From: J095 sp964517605
GTDB taxonomy: Bacteria > Chloroflexota > Anaerolineae > 4572-78 > J111
Assembly (NCBI GenBank): GCA_964517605.1
Contig: CAZFCE010000006.1
Span: 124,001 to 188,000, forward strand
Reading direction: 5' to 3'
DNA: 64,000 nt
Part shown: in pieces, positions 13,101-21,399 of the stretch
Layout of the letters: each line of letters opens with the position of its first letter
Numbering within the stretch: the stretch's first letter is position 1
The notes under the pieces: model-generated
Database searches by the model: none
Seen by the model: only the letters and a program-made list of their open reading frames with translations
What the model was told of the DNA's origin: nothing
Translations under genes and position numbers: made by a program

Positions 13101-16100
13101 TACCGCCACGATGGCACCGGCTGGGTTTCCGCCGGAGAAGCCATCACCACCACCCTGGCTACCATTGGCGACGGCGTTTCGCTGGCGTATGATATTGACG
13201 CCAAAACTTACTATGTGTTGCCCGGCGGCAACACCAAAGCGGTGTTACGCAACACCGGCACCAACTGGGAAGCTCTGCCCGCCGCGATGGATACCCCGGT
13301 TGGCATCAACCCCGGCGGCGGCCTGGTTTATCTGTCTCTGGGGGCCGGTAAAGGTATCTACGCGGCGGCTGGCGGCGGCAGCCAGGCCTTGTGGCGGCTG
13401 GTTGCTCCGCCGCAGCCCAACAAACTCAGCGTGGATAACGTGGCCTTTGTGGCTCCTACGGCTGGCAACTGGCTCAACCTGCCGGATCCGCTGCCCAACG
13501 ATTTTGGCGTGAGCGGCCTGGGCACCAGCCAGTGGTTTGGCGGCACGGGCTGGGGGCCAACCAACGGTGAAACCCTGGCCGAAACCGGCGCGAATCCCTT
13601 TGTTGACCAGAGCGCCGGTTTGTATCGCATGGGGCAGGGCGGCTATTCCGTGGGTTACCACACCTACCGCAATGAAGTGACCGTGGCCGCCGATGGGAGC
13701 GGCGATTTTACCAGCATTCAGGCCGGTCTCAATAGCGGCAGCTTCCGGGTAAAAATCAAACCGGGCGTGTACGAGGAGCAGGTTTATCTGCCCAACGGGG
13801 TGGAAGTGCTGGGCAGCAACGCCGATTGGACGGTTATCCGTCATCCCGGCGGCAACACCGGCCCGCTGGTGCAGGCCGGCGGTGTGGCCCAAAGCAGTCT
13901 GGCGTTGGTTACGCTGGATGGCAATAACGCCAATAGCGCCGGGCTGCGGGTCAACAGCGGCGCACAGGATATAGCCTTCAAACGCAGTGTGATCTTTAAT
14001 ACCGGCACCGCCGTGGCGATTGACGGCGCGGCCACCGACATGGAAATAGCCAACACCACTCTGGCGCTCAACGCCAACGGGGTGGCCGCCACCAACTGCG
14101 GCCCGGTAGACCTGCGCAATACCGCCATTGGCTATAACAGCGGCGTGGGATTAAGCTATCAAAGTTGCGCCCCCACCCAACTGCACACCTACAACCTCTT
14201 CTGGCAAAATAACGGCGGCCATTTTGGCGCCAACGCCAGCGCCGGGGCCGGTGAACTGTTTATCGACCCCTATTTTGTTGACCCCACCGGCGGCGATTAT
14301 CGCACCCTCAACTTCTCGCCGGTCATCGATGCCGGTAGCCCCACCGACCCGGCTCCGCCCGGCGCAGGCAATCGCATTGATATTGGCTACGTGGAGCAGG
14401 GCCGCGCTCACTTTTACGTGGATGCCGCCTACTGTGAACTGTGCGCCAACGATGGTCTGACCTGGCAGGTGGATGCCTTTGCCACCATTCAGGCCGCCCT
14501 CAATGCGGCGGAAAAGACTGTGGCCGATCTCAGGGCCGCTCCGGCAGACGTCCCCCAGTTGATGGTAGCGGTGGCTCCGGGCGCGTACACCGGGGCGGTT
14601 TCGGTGCCCAGCCATGTGCTGCTGGTGGGCAGCGGCGCGGAAGCAACCACGCTCACCGCCGGCAGCGGCAGCAGCGCCGTAACGTTTGATGGCGTCACCG
14701 CCGCCGGAGTGCGCGATTTCACCCTGACCGGCGCAGGCAGTACCGGCGTGACCATCAAAGGCGCGGCCAACGACATCACCATTCATCACAATATCATCCA
14801 GGGCACCGCCGCCGCCTTTATGGTTAGCGGGCAAGGCACCGGGCGCGCCGAATTTAACACCATCGTCAACAACACCACGGGAGCCACGGCCAGCGGCAGC
14901 GGGGCTTGGCTGGAGGCGGAAAATAACATCTTCTCCGGCAACGGCACCGGCCTGAGCGCCGCCAGCAGCGGCCAGATTTTTGGCCGCTACAATCTGCTCA
15001 ACAACACTACCAACTACAACGGCGTATTGCCGGGCGAGGGCGATGTGGCGGGCCAATCCCCGCAGTTTACCGGCGGCGGCACGCCCTATCGCCTCACCGT
15101 TGGCTCCCCGGCCCGCGATGCGGCCTCGCTGGCGGCGGATATTCCCGCCGGTGGTGGGGCGCGGGCCGATTTGGGCTACAGCGAACTGCTGGCGGCGCCG
15201 GTCTCGTTGTTTCTGGGCAAAGAAGACCTCTCTACGGCGATGGGTAATTCCGGGGTGAACAAAGTGGAAATCGGGCTGGTGCCGGTAGCCGATGACAGCC
15301 AGCCCTACACCGCCACCTTGCCCGGCGCATGGTCGCCGGTCACGCTCGCTTCTCCGGGTAATACGGTTTCCTATTGGCAGACCAACCTCACCCCACCGGC
15401 GGCAGGGGTGTACCGCGTCTACAGCCGGGCCACCGACCAGGTAGGCAACGCCGAGACGGACGAGACGGCCTGGTACGCCGGTTCAATAGTGGCCGATAAC
15501 ACCCGGCCGGTGGTTACCTGGCTGTCGCCGGGCAGCAGTCCCTCTGCCGCGCCGCTGGAATTGCGGGCGCAGGTGTCCGATTATGTGGCCGGTCATTTCA
15601 ACGTGGCAGAAAAAGACGTTTACTTTGTGCTGAACAACAAAAAATATCCGGCCACCTGGGCCGCCGAACCGTGGGACGAGGCCGCAGGCCAGCCGCGCGT
15701 ATTCCGGGCCTGGGTTTCCCTGCCCATCGGCAGTTACACCGGCGTAAAAGCCTACGCTGAAGACAAGGCCGATAATAACGCTACCGCCTCCGGCCCAAAC
15801 TTTAACATCACCGCCATTGCGCCCACAGATACCACCCCACCGGCGGTCACTGTGACCCAACCCACCCCTGGCGGTTATGTCACCCACACTGTTACCTTCA
15901 AAGGCACCGCCGCCGATAGCGGCAGCGGCGTGGCTGCCGTGGAAATCAGCGTGGATGGCGGCGCAACCTGGCTGCCCGCAGCAGTGAGCGGCGGGACCTG
16001 GCAAGTCGCCTGGGCCGGGCCGGAAAAGCTGCCGTTTGTCAGCTTCCCGGCCAGCGCCAGAGCCACCGACCGCGCCGGGAACCAGAAAACCACAGACTTC

Positions 16101-19100
16101 ACCTTTACTATCGATGAGGTGCCGCCCGGCGGGCTGACTCCCGTCACCTTCAGCGTGCCGGTAGAAACCCATCTGGATAGCGCGACCAATTTGGGCATCA
16201 GTTGGAACGCGCCCAGCGATGGCAGTGGCAACATCACCACCCTGCTGACGGTGGATCAAATTACCGATACCGTTCCGACCGGCGTTGTGGCCGGAACCAG
16301 CGCCAACCGCAGCCTGAATGCCAGCGGCGATTGGTACGTGCACCTGGGGGCGGCGGATGCCATCGGCAACAAAACCATTCGCCATTACGGCCCGTGGCAC
16401 GTGGGGTTGACCAGCGGTGTGGCCTTTGGGGCCAAACGGCAGTCCATTGTGGTGGACGGCTACCTGGATACTGCCCACGGCGAGTGGCAGCCGGATGAAT
16501 TTCTGGACAACGATGAGCGCAACATCGGCACTAACGTTACTTACAGCCCGGACGGGCAGCAATCGTTTTACACCACCTGGAGCGGCGACCAGTTTTACAT
16601 GGCCTGGCAAGGCGGCTGGTGGGATCAGGACGGTACGCTGTGGGTTTATCTGAACACCGGCGGCGGCGGCAGCAGCCAGCTTATCAGCCCGGTTACGGGC
16701 GCGGTGCTGCCCTTTGGCGCGGATTATGCGGTGGAAATCACCGGCCCCAGCGAGGGTCGGTTATGGCGCAACAGCGGCGGCTGGCAGCAAATATCGGATG
16801 ATTGGGCTTTTGCCCAGGGCGGCAACGGCGATACCGAAATCCGGCTGCCCCTGTATGGCACCACCAATATCGAAACCCTGGCCTTTGCCCAGGGCGATGA
16901 TGGCAACGTGTGGGCCATTTTCCCCGCCACCAACCCGCTGATGCCGGGCGTGGTGGCAGAACCGGAAGCGCAAGAGGTTTCCATCCCCATTCCCAGCAAA
17001 GTGGGCGGGCTGGTGCTGGCTCACGCCGCCGCTGCGGCCACCTGGGAAGCCTATAACTGGCCGGATTTAACGGTGGTTGACGAGCCGGACGCCGGCCAGC
17101 CCCAGGCCATCAACGCCGAACTGGCCCTGCAATCGCTCCAAAGCACCGAGGAGGCGCAGGGGCCGGGCGGAGTCATGCAGTACGTGGTTAAAATTATCAA
17201 CCAGGAAGAATATACCCTCACCAACCAGGCTGTGGCGTTTTTGGTCTTTCCGGAAAACGCGCTGATTCACGACAGCATTGCCGGGGCCAGTTGCGCCACC
17301 ACCGCTCCGGCCTGGGGCTGTACCGTAGATAGCGTGCCGCCCGGCGTCACGGCCATCACCCTGACCACGCACCTGGTCACCGACCTGAGCAGCATCCCCG
17401 AAGTGACCATGATTGCCGTGCTGCAAAACAGTAACATCCCGCCGGAAAAAGAAATTCAGGGAACCATCACCCACCGCACCGATAGCAGCCCGCCGGTAAT
17501 TGAAGTGGCCAACAAGCCGTTTGTGGGGCGCGGGCTGCAAACCATTCAGGGCACGGCAGATGACGGCGATGGCATTGGGGTGGATTATGTGGAAATTCAG
17601 CCTGAGGGCGGCAGTTGGCAGCGGGCGCAGGGGAGCAACCTCTGGTCGGTGGATTTAACGGTATCTCCGTTTGCCCAACACGGCGACGCCTGGCGCTTTG
17701 CCGTGCGGGCGGTTGACCTGTACGGCCAGGTGAGCGAGGCGGTTCCCTACGTCTTTACCGTTGATTTGGAAGGGCCGGCGGTGTCTATGAGTTTGCCGCT
17801 AACGCTGACCGGCACCTTCAACGAGATTCCCGGCGAAACCAACGATTCGCCCACCGGCAGCGAATCAACTCTGGTGGAGGCCAAACTGGATGACGACATC
17901 TGGCGCGAAGCCGCCCTGTTTGAACCGGCTGCCGGCGGTGAGCAGCCTTTCCTCTGGACATGGAACATGCCCACCGAGGATGGCGTTACCCACACGGTTG
18001 AGTTGCGCTCCACCGACATTGTAGGCAACGTTGGCCCCACCGAGCCGTATACCGTGACGGTGGATAATGTGCCGCCGGAGCTAACCGTAACCCAATGCTT
18101 CACCGAAGTAGTGGTGCAGAACTATCGCCCCACCCGGTTGCACAAGGGGCCGCCGGTGCTCACCGGCACCATCAGCGATGGCGGCGGCGTGCAGCGCGTG
18201 GCGGTACGGGTTGAACTGCCCGATGGCGATTTTTACTACCAGGATGTGCCGGTGATTACCAATACCTGGCTGTACACCCCGGAACTGACTGCCGTGGGCA
18301 CCTACACGCTAATGGTTGAAGGCACCGATTTTTTGAGCAACACCACCCGCAGCGAGAAATACCCGCTGCTGGTCAAGGCTGCGCCCGATACCGGCGATGC
18401 CCCATTCTTGACCTTTGAGGACACGCCACTAATTATTGAGCCATTAACCGATGCCCTTGACCTGGATAGCGCCACCATCTTTATTGAGAGTTTTGGTGAG
18501 CCGCTCCACGGGACGGCAACTCTCAGCGGCGCGCTGGTGCTCAGCGGAACGCAGGTGATCACCGGGCCAACCCAACTGGTGTATACCCCCACGCTCAACT
18601 TTTACGGCACCGATGCCTTTACCTACACCGCCAGCGACGGCGTGTTAACCGGCACGGCCAACATCACCATTACCGTGTTGCCGGTCAACGACCCGCCGGT
18701 GATTACCCCTACGCTGGAAACCACCATTTCCATTAGCGAGGATACCCGGCTGGAACTGCCGCTAACGGTGGTTGAGGTTGACCAGGAACCCATCACCTGG
18801 ACGGTGCCGATATCGCCGGAACACGGCCTGGTGGCGTTATCGGCGTTAACCAGCACCACCATCACGGTGGTCTACACGCCCACCGCTGAATACAATGGCA
18901 ACGACACCTTCACTCTGGAGGTGTCTGACGGGTGGCTAACCGCTACAATGGCCGTAAATCTTGATATCCAGGCGGTGGACGACCCGCCGTTGGCCGGCGA
19001 TGACGCCGTTTTGGTGCTGCGGGATGGCGCTGACTACACCTATGTTAATCTGAATGGCACCAGCGGCCTGAACGTGCTGACCAACGACAACGACCCCGAT

Positions 19101-19850
19101 GGCTTACCGCTGACCGTGACCGATATCAGCCTTCCCAACCAGGGCGGTACCAGCAGCATTGCGGCCAACCACAAATCGGTGCTGTACCAGCCAACCGCCG
19201 CCTTTACCGGCACCGAAACCTTTACCTACACCGTCAGCGATGGCACCCTGACCAGCTACGCCATAGTATCGGCCACCGTGGTCAACGGCAGCAGCGGCGG
19301 CGGCAGCGGCGATACCTTTACCACCGGCAACACCGGCATTAGCAATACCATCGCCCTGACCGTAGAGATACCGGCAACAGTTGTTACCAACGGCGACCAG
19401 TTAGCTCTGGTTTACACCATGCTGGCCACCCCCACCCAACCGTTACCGCCCAGCCACAAATTTGCCGGGGTAATGTTCACGCTGGATAGCTATCTCAACG
19501 GCCAGCAAACCGTGCCGTACACGCTGACCACGCCCATCACTCTGACCATCACCTACAGCGATACAGATGTGGCCAACCTGATGATGGGCGATAAGGAACT
19601 GAATCTGTGGGCCTGGGATGGCGAATCGTGGCGCACTGCCGGTATCACCCTGATAAGCCTGGATACGGAGTTAAACCAATTGGTAGTGGTCATCACCACC
19701 ACCGGTGAGTTTGCCCTGCTGGGCCGCAACGCCTTTGATTATTACCTGCCGATACTATTTAAAGGCGATGGCGTGAGCGGGTTGAGCGGCCCCGGCACCA
19801 TCTACCTGCCCATCATCAACAGGGGCGACCTGGAATCTATCAAACCGTAA
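4176..19850 (+). CDS. giant membrane-anchored multidomain surface protein (5224 aa)
   Basis: A strong AGGAGGT at 4162-4168 fixes the start. Hydrophobic segments lie at about residues 12-30, 292-311 and 318-342. This predicts an outside N-terminal loop (30-290) and places the remaining roughly 4900 residues outside the membrane. Acidic thrombospondin-type-3-like calcium repeats (DSDGLLD, DSDYDGIPDG, DTDGDGL) occur at about 405-520 and 1361-1500. Between them is an uncharacterised region with a long Ala/Gly-rich hydrophobic stretch near 1100-1165. After that come Ig-like modules, FG-GAP beta-propeller repeats (about 1930-2295, DVNGDG motifs), a beta-helix (about 2340-2570), a WD/kelch-like propeller (about 2570-3075), two further beta-helices (3170-3675), Ig-like modules, a DOMON-like module (about 4080-4260), and cadherin-like repeats (about 4740-5040). 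The C-terminus has two YLPI motifs. It is probably an adhesin or cell-surface fibre. Domain limits are approximate. Confidence 0.85.
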   Translation: MSCLQSLKLSQKIVLLWVELLVLGGLAWWGLVQYWPAAPASTINPLQEAWAQSQAVGKYKFNAEAEQLMLPRPIPLMIGQTDQHVTMRLEGEVVAPAETQFTLSMKGKGLDPTPIAIVQNGAESYMLRNGEKIPLENPAGLLTPTGDSISYLAAAQNIEPCGAEVIAPPGAGACYAFKVDGPSFAQHVLEQMQAQLEANPAALPPGATWQLSPPAAMSRMNGNGRVWLDAHGLPLKMNVNLGILEASELYDAQADLVVNYAFDEPAVAAAQQQARTTTPTWLVTLQTQLPGMAKNALLLGFSLIPFGLAVVFRRQRWLYGALVIFVSASMVLTPLLQVAAYAKYNTAHSQNALTTAANLLVQPADDRETAAPVGIPAPPPADSPAVPAVDTYIPDTYCGKGSATLDRDSDGLLDAVENCLGTNPNAKDSDYDGIPDGVEANGFEFDGKTWYTDPLKSDSNGDGLTDGVEWKKTDEYGQAASWDIDFDKVPNVWDFDDDGDGVADINDLSPFSATDYKNKFSLNILGQFDGYIYLNLQLQPGNFDHLRYTNTALDWRDGNWVRDIFGQIKDLDQSTDDFRLTPMLEVYANKTPEAALIQKYGISVFEKNKNSQGYTRMFLPLDLVGDGTRVEAFSTHIAYSAATLRNLGADGIKWEDAKIIWMVQGKTDSSNAQNEVVINNLPVQIVKEYTTRISGWQVVKSKDYHTAILGTPDNAGDDRQLFQLLLGLNDTFLNDPNLKLSEIKTRFSNVNTPVQQKWGVTTRVAVDVPADPDPHQDQGRFNLDSRVKTFLTNQYNLALTNTVIIATEEKTGLYNQDDLSASSTAISVDLSKVDLITRRSLSLDMRHGWEGLSAGAFSSAVASRVSGAVMTALQDLKGEYPQITAANLLALTESIYMTWATGRSRIMSMDNLTLTGQPKTDQEVYEQVYLTPKNRYTPANTDTLPGYLIEVGQFAQKGGGLLFTGGPGQTWQYLQANAPEAWRLGFNANTVPFFNTIDDVINQNLNSGSFNAAKLAESPRNFFNSSKFDQSKLGTFGGLGVVDTAIGITKEVGKLTGKFTLQGSKIGRLASALNKDVFKALKGTSRLGVASLVADIGLTWVSFGTKGDFSTAGVATAIATTAFSVMLFAISLNPVGAVLVAIFGLVDFILAVIPGVDLSLSGEAIKLFVASSSEWVTKVDDYRFEGGENKLIDVDQGYAVGNRFRISANFVGKIIGNWKEFSGTSDFTDSVEDSSITGSYRDGQTYWDSTWHSDNIAQKNDQPQCTRHESTLTCTNTAGVEFTFTKAKPNIQFYFKQYINAKTISVDCLRILFYVDCDNATKKLELPTDLKQADQWASTSIYLDVLPGNLDDIWNWAEMKNPDPDGDGLLASAEDKLKTDKAKWDTDGDGLSDRFESDQMQKLGTDATKADTDGDGLNDRLEYQLGTRINSKDSDGDGLTDSQEIYHPDGNNVWSGGWTVRLNGKDYHVFSDPLNEDLDGDGLTDLAEKENGTSPAAYNKTPQLTLATNPVVTNPASGLNAIYVKPGDNVAFTTRLAVYPPYTVSTALQLSLPAAILDNISVAPLTGDRTPANSGTNAAPKWSFASAVLQPWEVITAVVTARAKSSLGQSAEGSVTAQLPHASGNQNIAAPIIVDADVPYFSLTSPDNGAIFGGGASAVVVGGYAKDITTWIEHVNLNIPGQGAVSLDKSQPLSPWAYTWNLPGDGLHTLSGTATDFVNNVSAADSVEVLVDNTPAAVTINLADNAVYGPPKNGKVISIALNGTATDNLSNLIAVELSTDDGPWREVWSLNKATGGNTTFVNRSANFAHIAAAATWSTVWELPNIESVQGYHSVKIRAFDEAGNWPVTLERKIIVDVIPPSDELTERTYLYNFPQVPAGSAHTFHGVANDAGNVPQPSRPVDLSGSLNSLTDATIQLGLASIDDSVGGVHATWIGDFNGDRRDDLLVGLPAAAGGRGQISIIYGRSGDWPVPNEQEMLANSPSSFVGAPGAGLGNIASPAGDVNGDGRADLLIGDPANNRAFVVFGQSSYLGTNVELTAPKSAYWWLLSPPAGETIGTYLGGAGDVNGDGFDDLLIGAGGAANNAYLLLGQGAPINNKTIPLKYTAAAKISGAGAATLTGLGDVNGDHKDEFGLGSGGKVYIFEGKGSYAPQAGKSLSLSDAATSLGSADSRPQLAALGDINGDHLDDFIYSSGGNQQVVYGDGTLDGSWATHGFSYGAGFVAAPGDVNRDGLKDILIGGGGSAYLVLGSSGGLGGAVATISGVAAAGSAPMANKSDLNSDGSSDLLLVPNTPAGQSIGVDSASSLPELPPAWLPTRLKTAALPSISTNNFTAVSGADAYVNAAGSCFSLTPCYSTIQAAVDARAAGDLIIVQPGVYAAFTINGKNNLEVRGLNPDAVFVDGAGGSFAATISNATGVRLTQMTFQNATVGVLLNNAGGYNPPTNKVVLDTVLVKDVTSNAISMSRTSALTVTHSTLAAPGNHINVTGTYDTNFDPSWTPMANAPWPLVNGGGILAAGDAIKAWPGGDTITAPQVYQPGPNSWSGGAYTDLPVPMGAESVMTFIPNGLSALGASRWQPLLGGDTLWNWTSGLAADPTNGNVYVGLGSSQIYEWDGSGWTYIFDGGGGPAYPIEAMVVHPDTHQVYVGGGPSYYVSRWNGTSWEYVGSTVLDQYVWALAYNRYNQLYAGTSNKVASYLGSTSWSTDNSVSGGKVDALAFNLSTNTYYAGGEFTSGPYGSAYIFSSVGSMGNVINGPVRSIAVDSASGDVYACGSFQSPGIARWDGSNWTILPEIVLNPKPGTNTCSEIIFSNGRLYAVGPWESLAGNKPRVVRWNGSGWDALAPDGGGGEVSYISGREGGMVVSGGYFNAIGRPGNMVSSNRVAGFDYTHYTYDSNSSTWTNAKLPPVPPGQGASYTIDTNDQQLYIPGGGSKLSYRYNPTDDTWSEAGALPTSVTASAMTIGKNGDVYAILSDGSFYRHDGTGWVSAGEAITTTLATIGDGVSLAYDIDAKTYYVLPGGNTKAVLRNTGTNWEALPAAMDTPVGINPGGGLVYLSLGAGKGIYAAAGGGSQALWRLVAPPQPNKLSVDNVAFVAPTAGNWLNLPDPLPNDFGVSGLGTSQWFGGTGWGPTNGETLAETGANPFVDQSAGLYRMGQGGYSVGYHTYRNEVTVAADGSGDFTSIQAGLNSGSFRVKIKPGVYEEQVYLPNGVEVLGSNADWTVIRHPGGNTGPLVQAGGVAQSSLALVTLDGNNANSAGLRVNSGAQDIAFKRSVIFNTGTAVAIDGAATDMEIANTTLALNANGVAATNCGPVDLRNTAIGYNSGVGLSYQSCAPTQLHTYNLFWQNNGGHFGANASAGAGELFIDPYFVDPTGGDYRTLNFSPVIDAGSPTDPAPPGAGNRIDIGYVEQGRAHFYVDAAYCELCANDGLTWQVDAFATIQAALNAAEKTVADLRAAPADVPQLMVAVAPGAYTGAVSVPSHVLLVGSGAEATTLTAGSGSSAVTFDGVTAAGVRDFTLTGAGSTGVTIKGAANDITIHHNIIQGTAAAFMVSGQGTGRAEFNTIVNNTTGATASGSGAWLEAENNIFSGNGTGLSAASSGQIFGRYNLLNNTTNYNGVLPGEGDVAGQSPQFTGGGTPYRLTVGSPARDAASLAADIPAGGGARADLGYSELLAAPVSLFLGKEDLSTAMGNSGVNKVEIGLVPVADDSQPYTATLPGAWSPVTLASPGNTVSYWQTNLTPPAAGVYRVYSRATDQVGNAETDETAWYAGSIVADNTRPVVTWLSPGSSPSAAPLELRAQVSDYVAGHFNVAEKDVYFVLNNKKYPATWAAEPWDEAAGQPRVFRAWVSLPIGSYTGVKAYAEDKADNNATASGPNFNITAIAPTDTTPPAVTVTQPTPGGYVTHTVTFKGTAADSGSGVAAVEISVDGGATWLPAAVSGGTWQVAWAGPEKLPFVSFPASARATDRAGNQKTTDFTFTIDEVPPGGLTPVTFSVPVETHLDSATNLGISWNAPSDGSGNITTLLTVDQITDTVPTGVVAGTSANRSLNASGDWYVHLGAADAIGNKTIRHYGPWHVGLTSGVAFGAKRQSIVVDGYLDTAHGEWQPDEFLDNDERNIGTNVTYSPDGQQSFYTTWSGDQFYMAWQGGWWDQDGTLWVYLNTGGGGSSQLISPVTGAVLPFGADYAVEITGPSEGRLWRNSGGWQQISDDWAFAQGGNGDTEIRLPLYGTTNIETLAFAQGDDGNVWAIFPATNPLMPGVVAEPEAQEVSIPIPSKVGGLVLAHAAAAATWEAYNWPDLTVVDEPDAGQPQAINAELALQSLQSTEEAQGPGGVMQYVVKIINQEEYTLTNQAVAFLVFPENALIHDSIAGASCATTAPAWGCTVDSVPPGVTAITLTTHLVTDLSSIPEVTMIAVLQNSNIPPEKEIQGTITHRTDSSPPVIEVANKPFVGRGLQTIQGTADDGDGIGVDYVEIQPEGGSWQRAQGSNLWSVDLTVSPFAQHGDAWRFAVRAVDLYGQVSEAVPYVFTVDLEGPAVSMSLPLTLTGTFNEIPGETNDSPTGSESTLVEAKLDDDIWREAALFEPAAGGEQPFLWTWNMPTEDGVTHTVELRSTDIVGNVGPTEPYTVTVDNVPPELTVTQCFTEVVVQNYRPTRLHKGPPVLTGTISDGGGVQRVAVRVELPDGDFYYQDVPVITNTWLYTPELTAVGTYTLMVEGTDFLSNTTRSEKYPLLVKAAPDTGDAPFLTFEDTPLIIEPLTDALDLDSATIFIESFGEPLHGTATLSGALVLSGTQVITGPTQLVYTPTLNFYGTDAFTYTASDGVLTGTANITITVLPVNDPPVITPTLETTISISEDTRLELPLTVVEVDQEPITWTVPISPEHGLVALSALTSTTITVVYTPTAEYNGNDTFTLEVSDGWLTATMAVNLDIQAVDDPPLAGDDAVLVLRDGADYTYVNLNGTSGLNVLTNDNDPDGLPLTVTDISLPNQGGTSSIAANHKSVLYQPTAAFTGTETFTYTVSDGTLTSYAIVSATVVNGSSGGGSGDTFTTGNTGISNTIALTVEIPATVVTNGDQLALVYTMLATPTQPLPPSHKFAGVMFTLDSYLNGQQTVPYTLTTPITLTITYSDTDVANLMMGDKELNLWAWDGESWRTAGITLISLDTELNQLVVVITTTGEFALLGRNAFDYYLPILFKGDGVSGLSGPGTIYLPIINRGDLESIKP

Positions 19851-19899
19851 TCCCCGGTTTGCGCCCCTGACACAATAATTAGAGAACGTGGTTGCATAA

Positions 19900-19935
19900 A
19901 AAACGGGCCGCCTGTTTGCTTAGGCGGCCCGTTTT
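19900..19935. terminator. bidirectional rho-independent terminator
   Basis: A perfect 14-bp stem (19900-19913 with 19922-19935) has an 8-nt loop, an A-run before it and a T-run at its end. It lies between the convergent ends of the giant surface-protein gene and the ABC operon, so it can stop transcription from both sides. Confidence 0.9.
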
Positions 19936-19963
19936 GTGGCTGTCGCGGCGGTGATAATGGCGA

Positions 19964-20635
19964 TTAATCCTTTGGCATGCTCTGGGGCAGGTTAAGCGTT
20001 GCCTCAATGCGATCAACCAGTTGTTGGCAGGTGGAGTAGTCATGCCGATACCGGCTGAACGGAATTACCGTTTTGTAGTACACGTAATTGGGGCCAAGCG
20101 GCGCGCCTTCGCTGTGGCTAATGACCAGGCAAACGCGGTAACGATTTTCGCCGGGGCCGGCATCCCGCTCTACCCGCACCTCGGCAATATTTTTAAAGGG
20201 ATAGGTTTCAACGTGGGAGCGAAAGAACCAGCCGGGCCGGCTCAGTCTCACCTGGCCGGTTGTGGCGTTAAACAAAACCGTCTGGCTGCGGTTGGCCGGG
20301 CTGAGCACCATCACCATTCCCGCCAGCAGGCCAATAACGCCCAGCCAAAAAAGCCACCGCCCGCCGCTAAACAATACCCCAACGGTGTAGCCGGCCAATT
20401 CAAGGCTGACCCCGCCGGTGGACGGGGTTTGAAAGTCCGGTTCAAGCTGCGGGTCCTGGGAATGCTGGTGCAGCATCGCCAGAATATCGGCTTCGGGTGG
20501 GGTGAGTGGTTGGGGCTTAACCCAGATGATGACAAAAAGCCCCGCCGCCAGCAACGCCAGCCCCAACATCAGCCAGACGTTGCGCTGGGTCAGTTTCAGG
20601 GTTAGTTCGGTGGGCGTAGCGGTGACAATGTTCAT
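19964..20635 (-). CDS. two-helix membrane protein with PH-like soluble part
   Basis: From the ATG at 20635 this gives about 223 aa. One hydrophobic helix lies near residues 22-40 (WLMLGLALLAAGLFVIIW) and another near 95-113. The soluble C-terminal half contains short strands (TVLFNATTGQVRLSR, YPFKNIAEVRVER, YRVCLVISHSEG) in a pattern seen in bacterial PH-like membrane proteins. No exact family is recognised. The ATG at 20635 is preferred over the upstream TTG at 20644 because GGGGAG precedes it by a good distance. It follows the second ABC ATPase by a few bases and is the last gene of the operon, so it may be an accessory of the transporter. That link is inferred from position only. Confidence 0.7.
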   Translation of the reverse strand: MNIVTATPTELTLKLTQRNVWLMLGLALLAAGLFVIIWVKPQPLTPPEADILAMLHQHSQDPQLEPDFQTPSTGGVSLELAGYTVGVLFSGGRWLFWLGVIGLLAGMVMVLSPANRSQTVLFNATTGQVRLSRPGWFFRSHVETYPFKNIAEVRVERDAGPGENRYRVCLVISHSEGAPLGPNYVYYKTVIPFSRYRHDYSTCQQLVDRIEATLNLPQSMPKD

Positions 20636-20640
20636 GGCGC

Positions 20641-21369
20641 TCAACTCCCCGCCCAGTGGCCCAGGCCAATGTACTCGTCGTGGGTTACGTAGCCCTCAAT
20701 AATTTCAATTTTGCGGGCCACCCGCTGAGCCAGCCCTTTATCGTGCGTGACCATCAACATGGTTTTGCCCGAAGCCACCCACTCTTCAAAAATTCCAAAG
20801 CAGATTTCCGCGCCCTGTGGGTCAAGCCGGCCCGTGGGTTCATCGCCCACAATGAGCGGCGGGTCAACCGCCACGGCCCGGGCAATGCCGGCGCGTTGCT
20901 GCTGGCCGCCGCTGACGGCGTGGGGCAGTTTGTGGGCTTGCTCGGCCAGCCCCACCCGCTCCAGCAGGTGCATGGCCCGTTCCCGGCGCTCGGCGGGAGT
21001 GTATTTGTTGGCCAAATCCATCGGCAAAACCACGTTTTCCAGCAAAGTCAGGGCGGGCAACATTTGGAAAAACTGAAAGATGATGCCCACGTGATGCCGC
21101 CGCCACAGTGACATGCCGTTTTCATCAAGCTGGTTGAGATTTTGCCCGGCCACAATCACCGCGCCGCTACTGGGCCGGTCAATGCCGGTGATCATATTGA
21201 GCAGGGTAGATTTGCCGTTGCCCGACGGCCCGACAATCGAGACAAACTCGCCGGGCCGGATATCAAACGAAATCCCTTTGAGAATGGTCACTTCGCCGCC
21301 CACAATCGGGAAGTTTTTCTTTACGTCTTTAATTGAAATCAACGGCTCTTGGCCGTTAGCGGCTGCCAT
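20641..21369 (-). CDS. ABC transporter ATP-binding protein, MacB/LolD type (second copy)
   Basis: This 242-aa nucleotide-binding subunit is expected to power the adjacent FtsX-type permease. Visible motifs are Walker A GPSGNGKST, the Q-loop region IFQFFQMLPALT, signature VSGGQQQR, Walker B LIVGDEPTG, and the H-loop VTHD. The FQMLPALTLLENV stretch is characteristic of the MacB/LolD/FtsE branch, which works by mechanotransmission rather than classical transport. A GGAGG site precedes the ATG. It differs from the first ATPase of the operon after Walker B (GRLDPQ instead of GNLDQK). Two different ATPases for one permease suggest a heterodimer, or a second permease encoded elsewhere. Confidence 0.92.
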   Translation of the reverse strand: MAAANGQEPLISIKDVKKNFPIVGGEVTILKGISFDIRPGEFVSIVGPSGNGKSTLLNMITGIDRPSSGAVIVAGQNLNQLDENGMSLWRRHHVGIIFQFFQMLPALTLLENVVLPMDLANKYTPAERRERAMHLLERVGLAEQAHKLPHAVSGGQQQRAGIARAVAVDPPLIVGDEPTGRLDPQGAEICFGIFEEWVASGKTMLMVTHDKGLAQRVARKIEIIEGYVTHDEYIGLGHWAGS

Positions 21370-21399
21370 TAGCGCCTCCTCCAGAATTGTCCGCCAACA

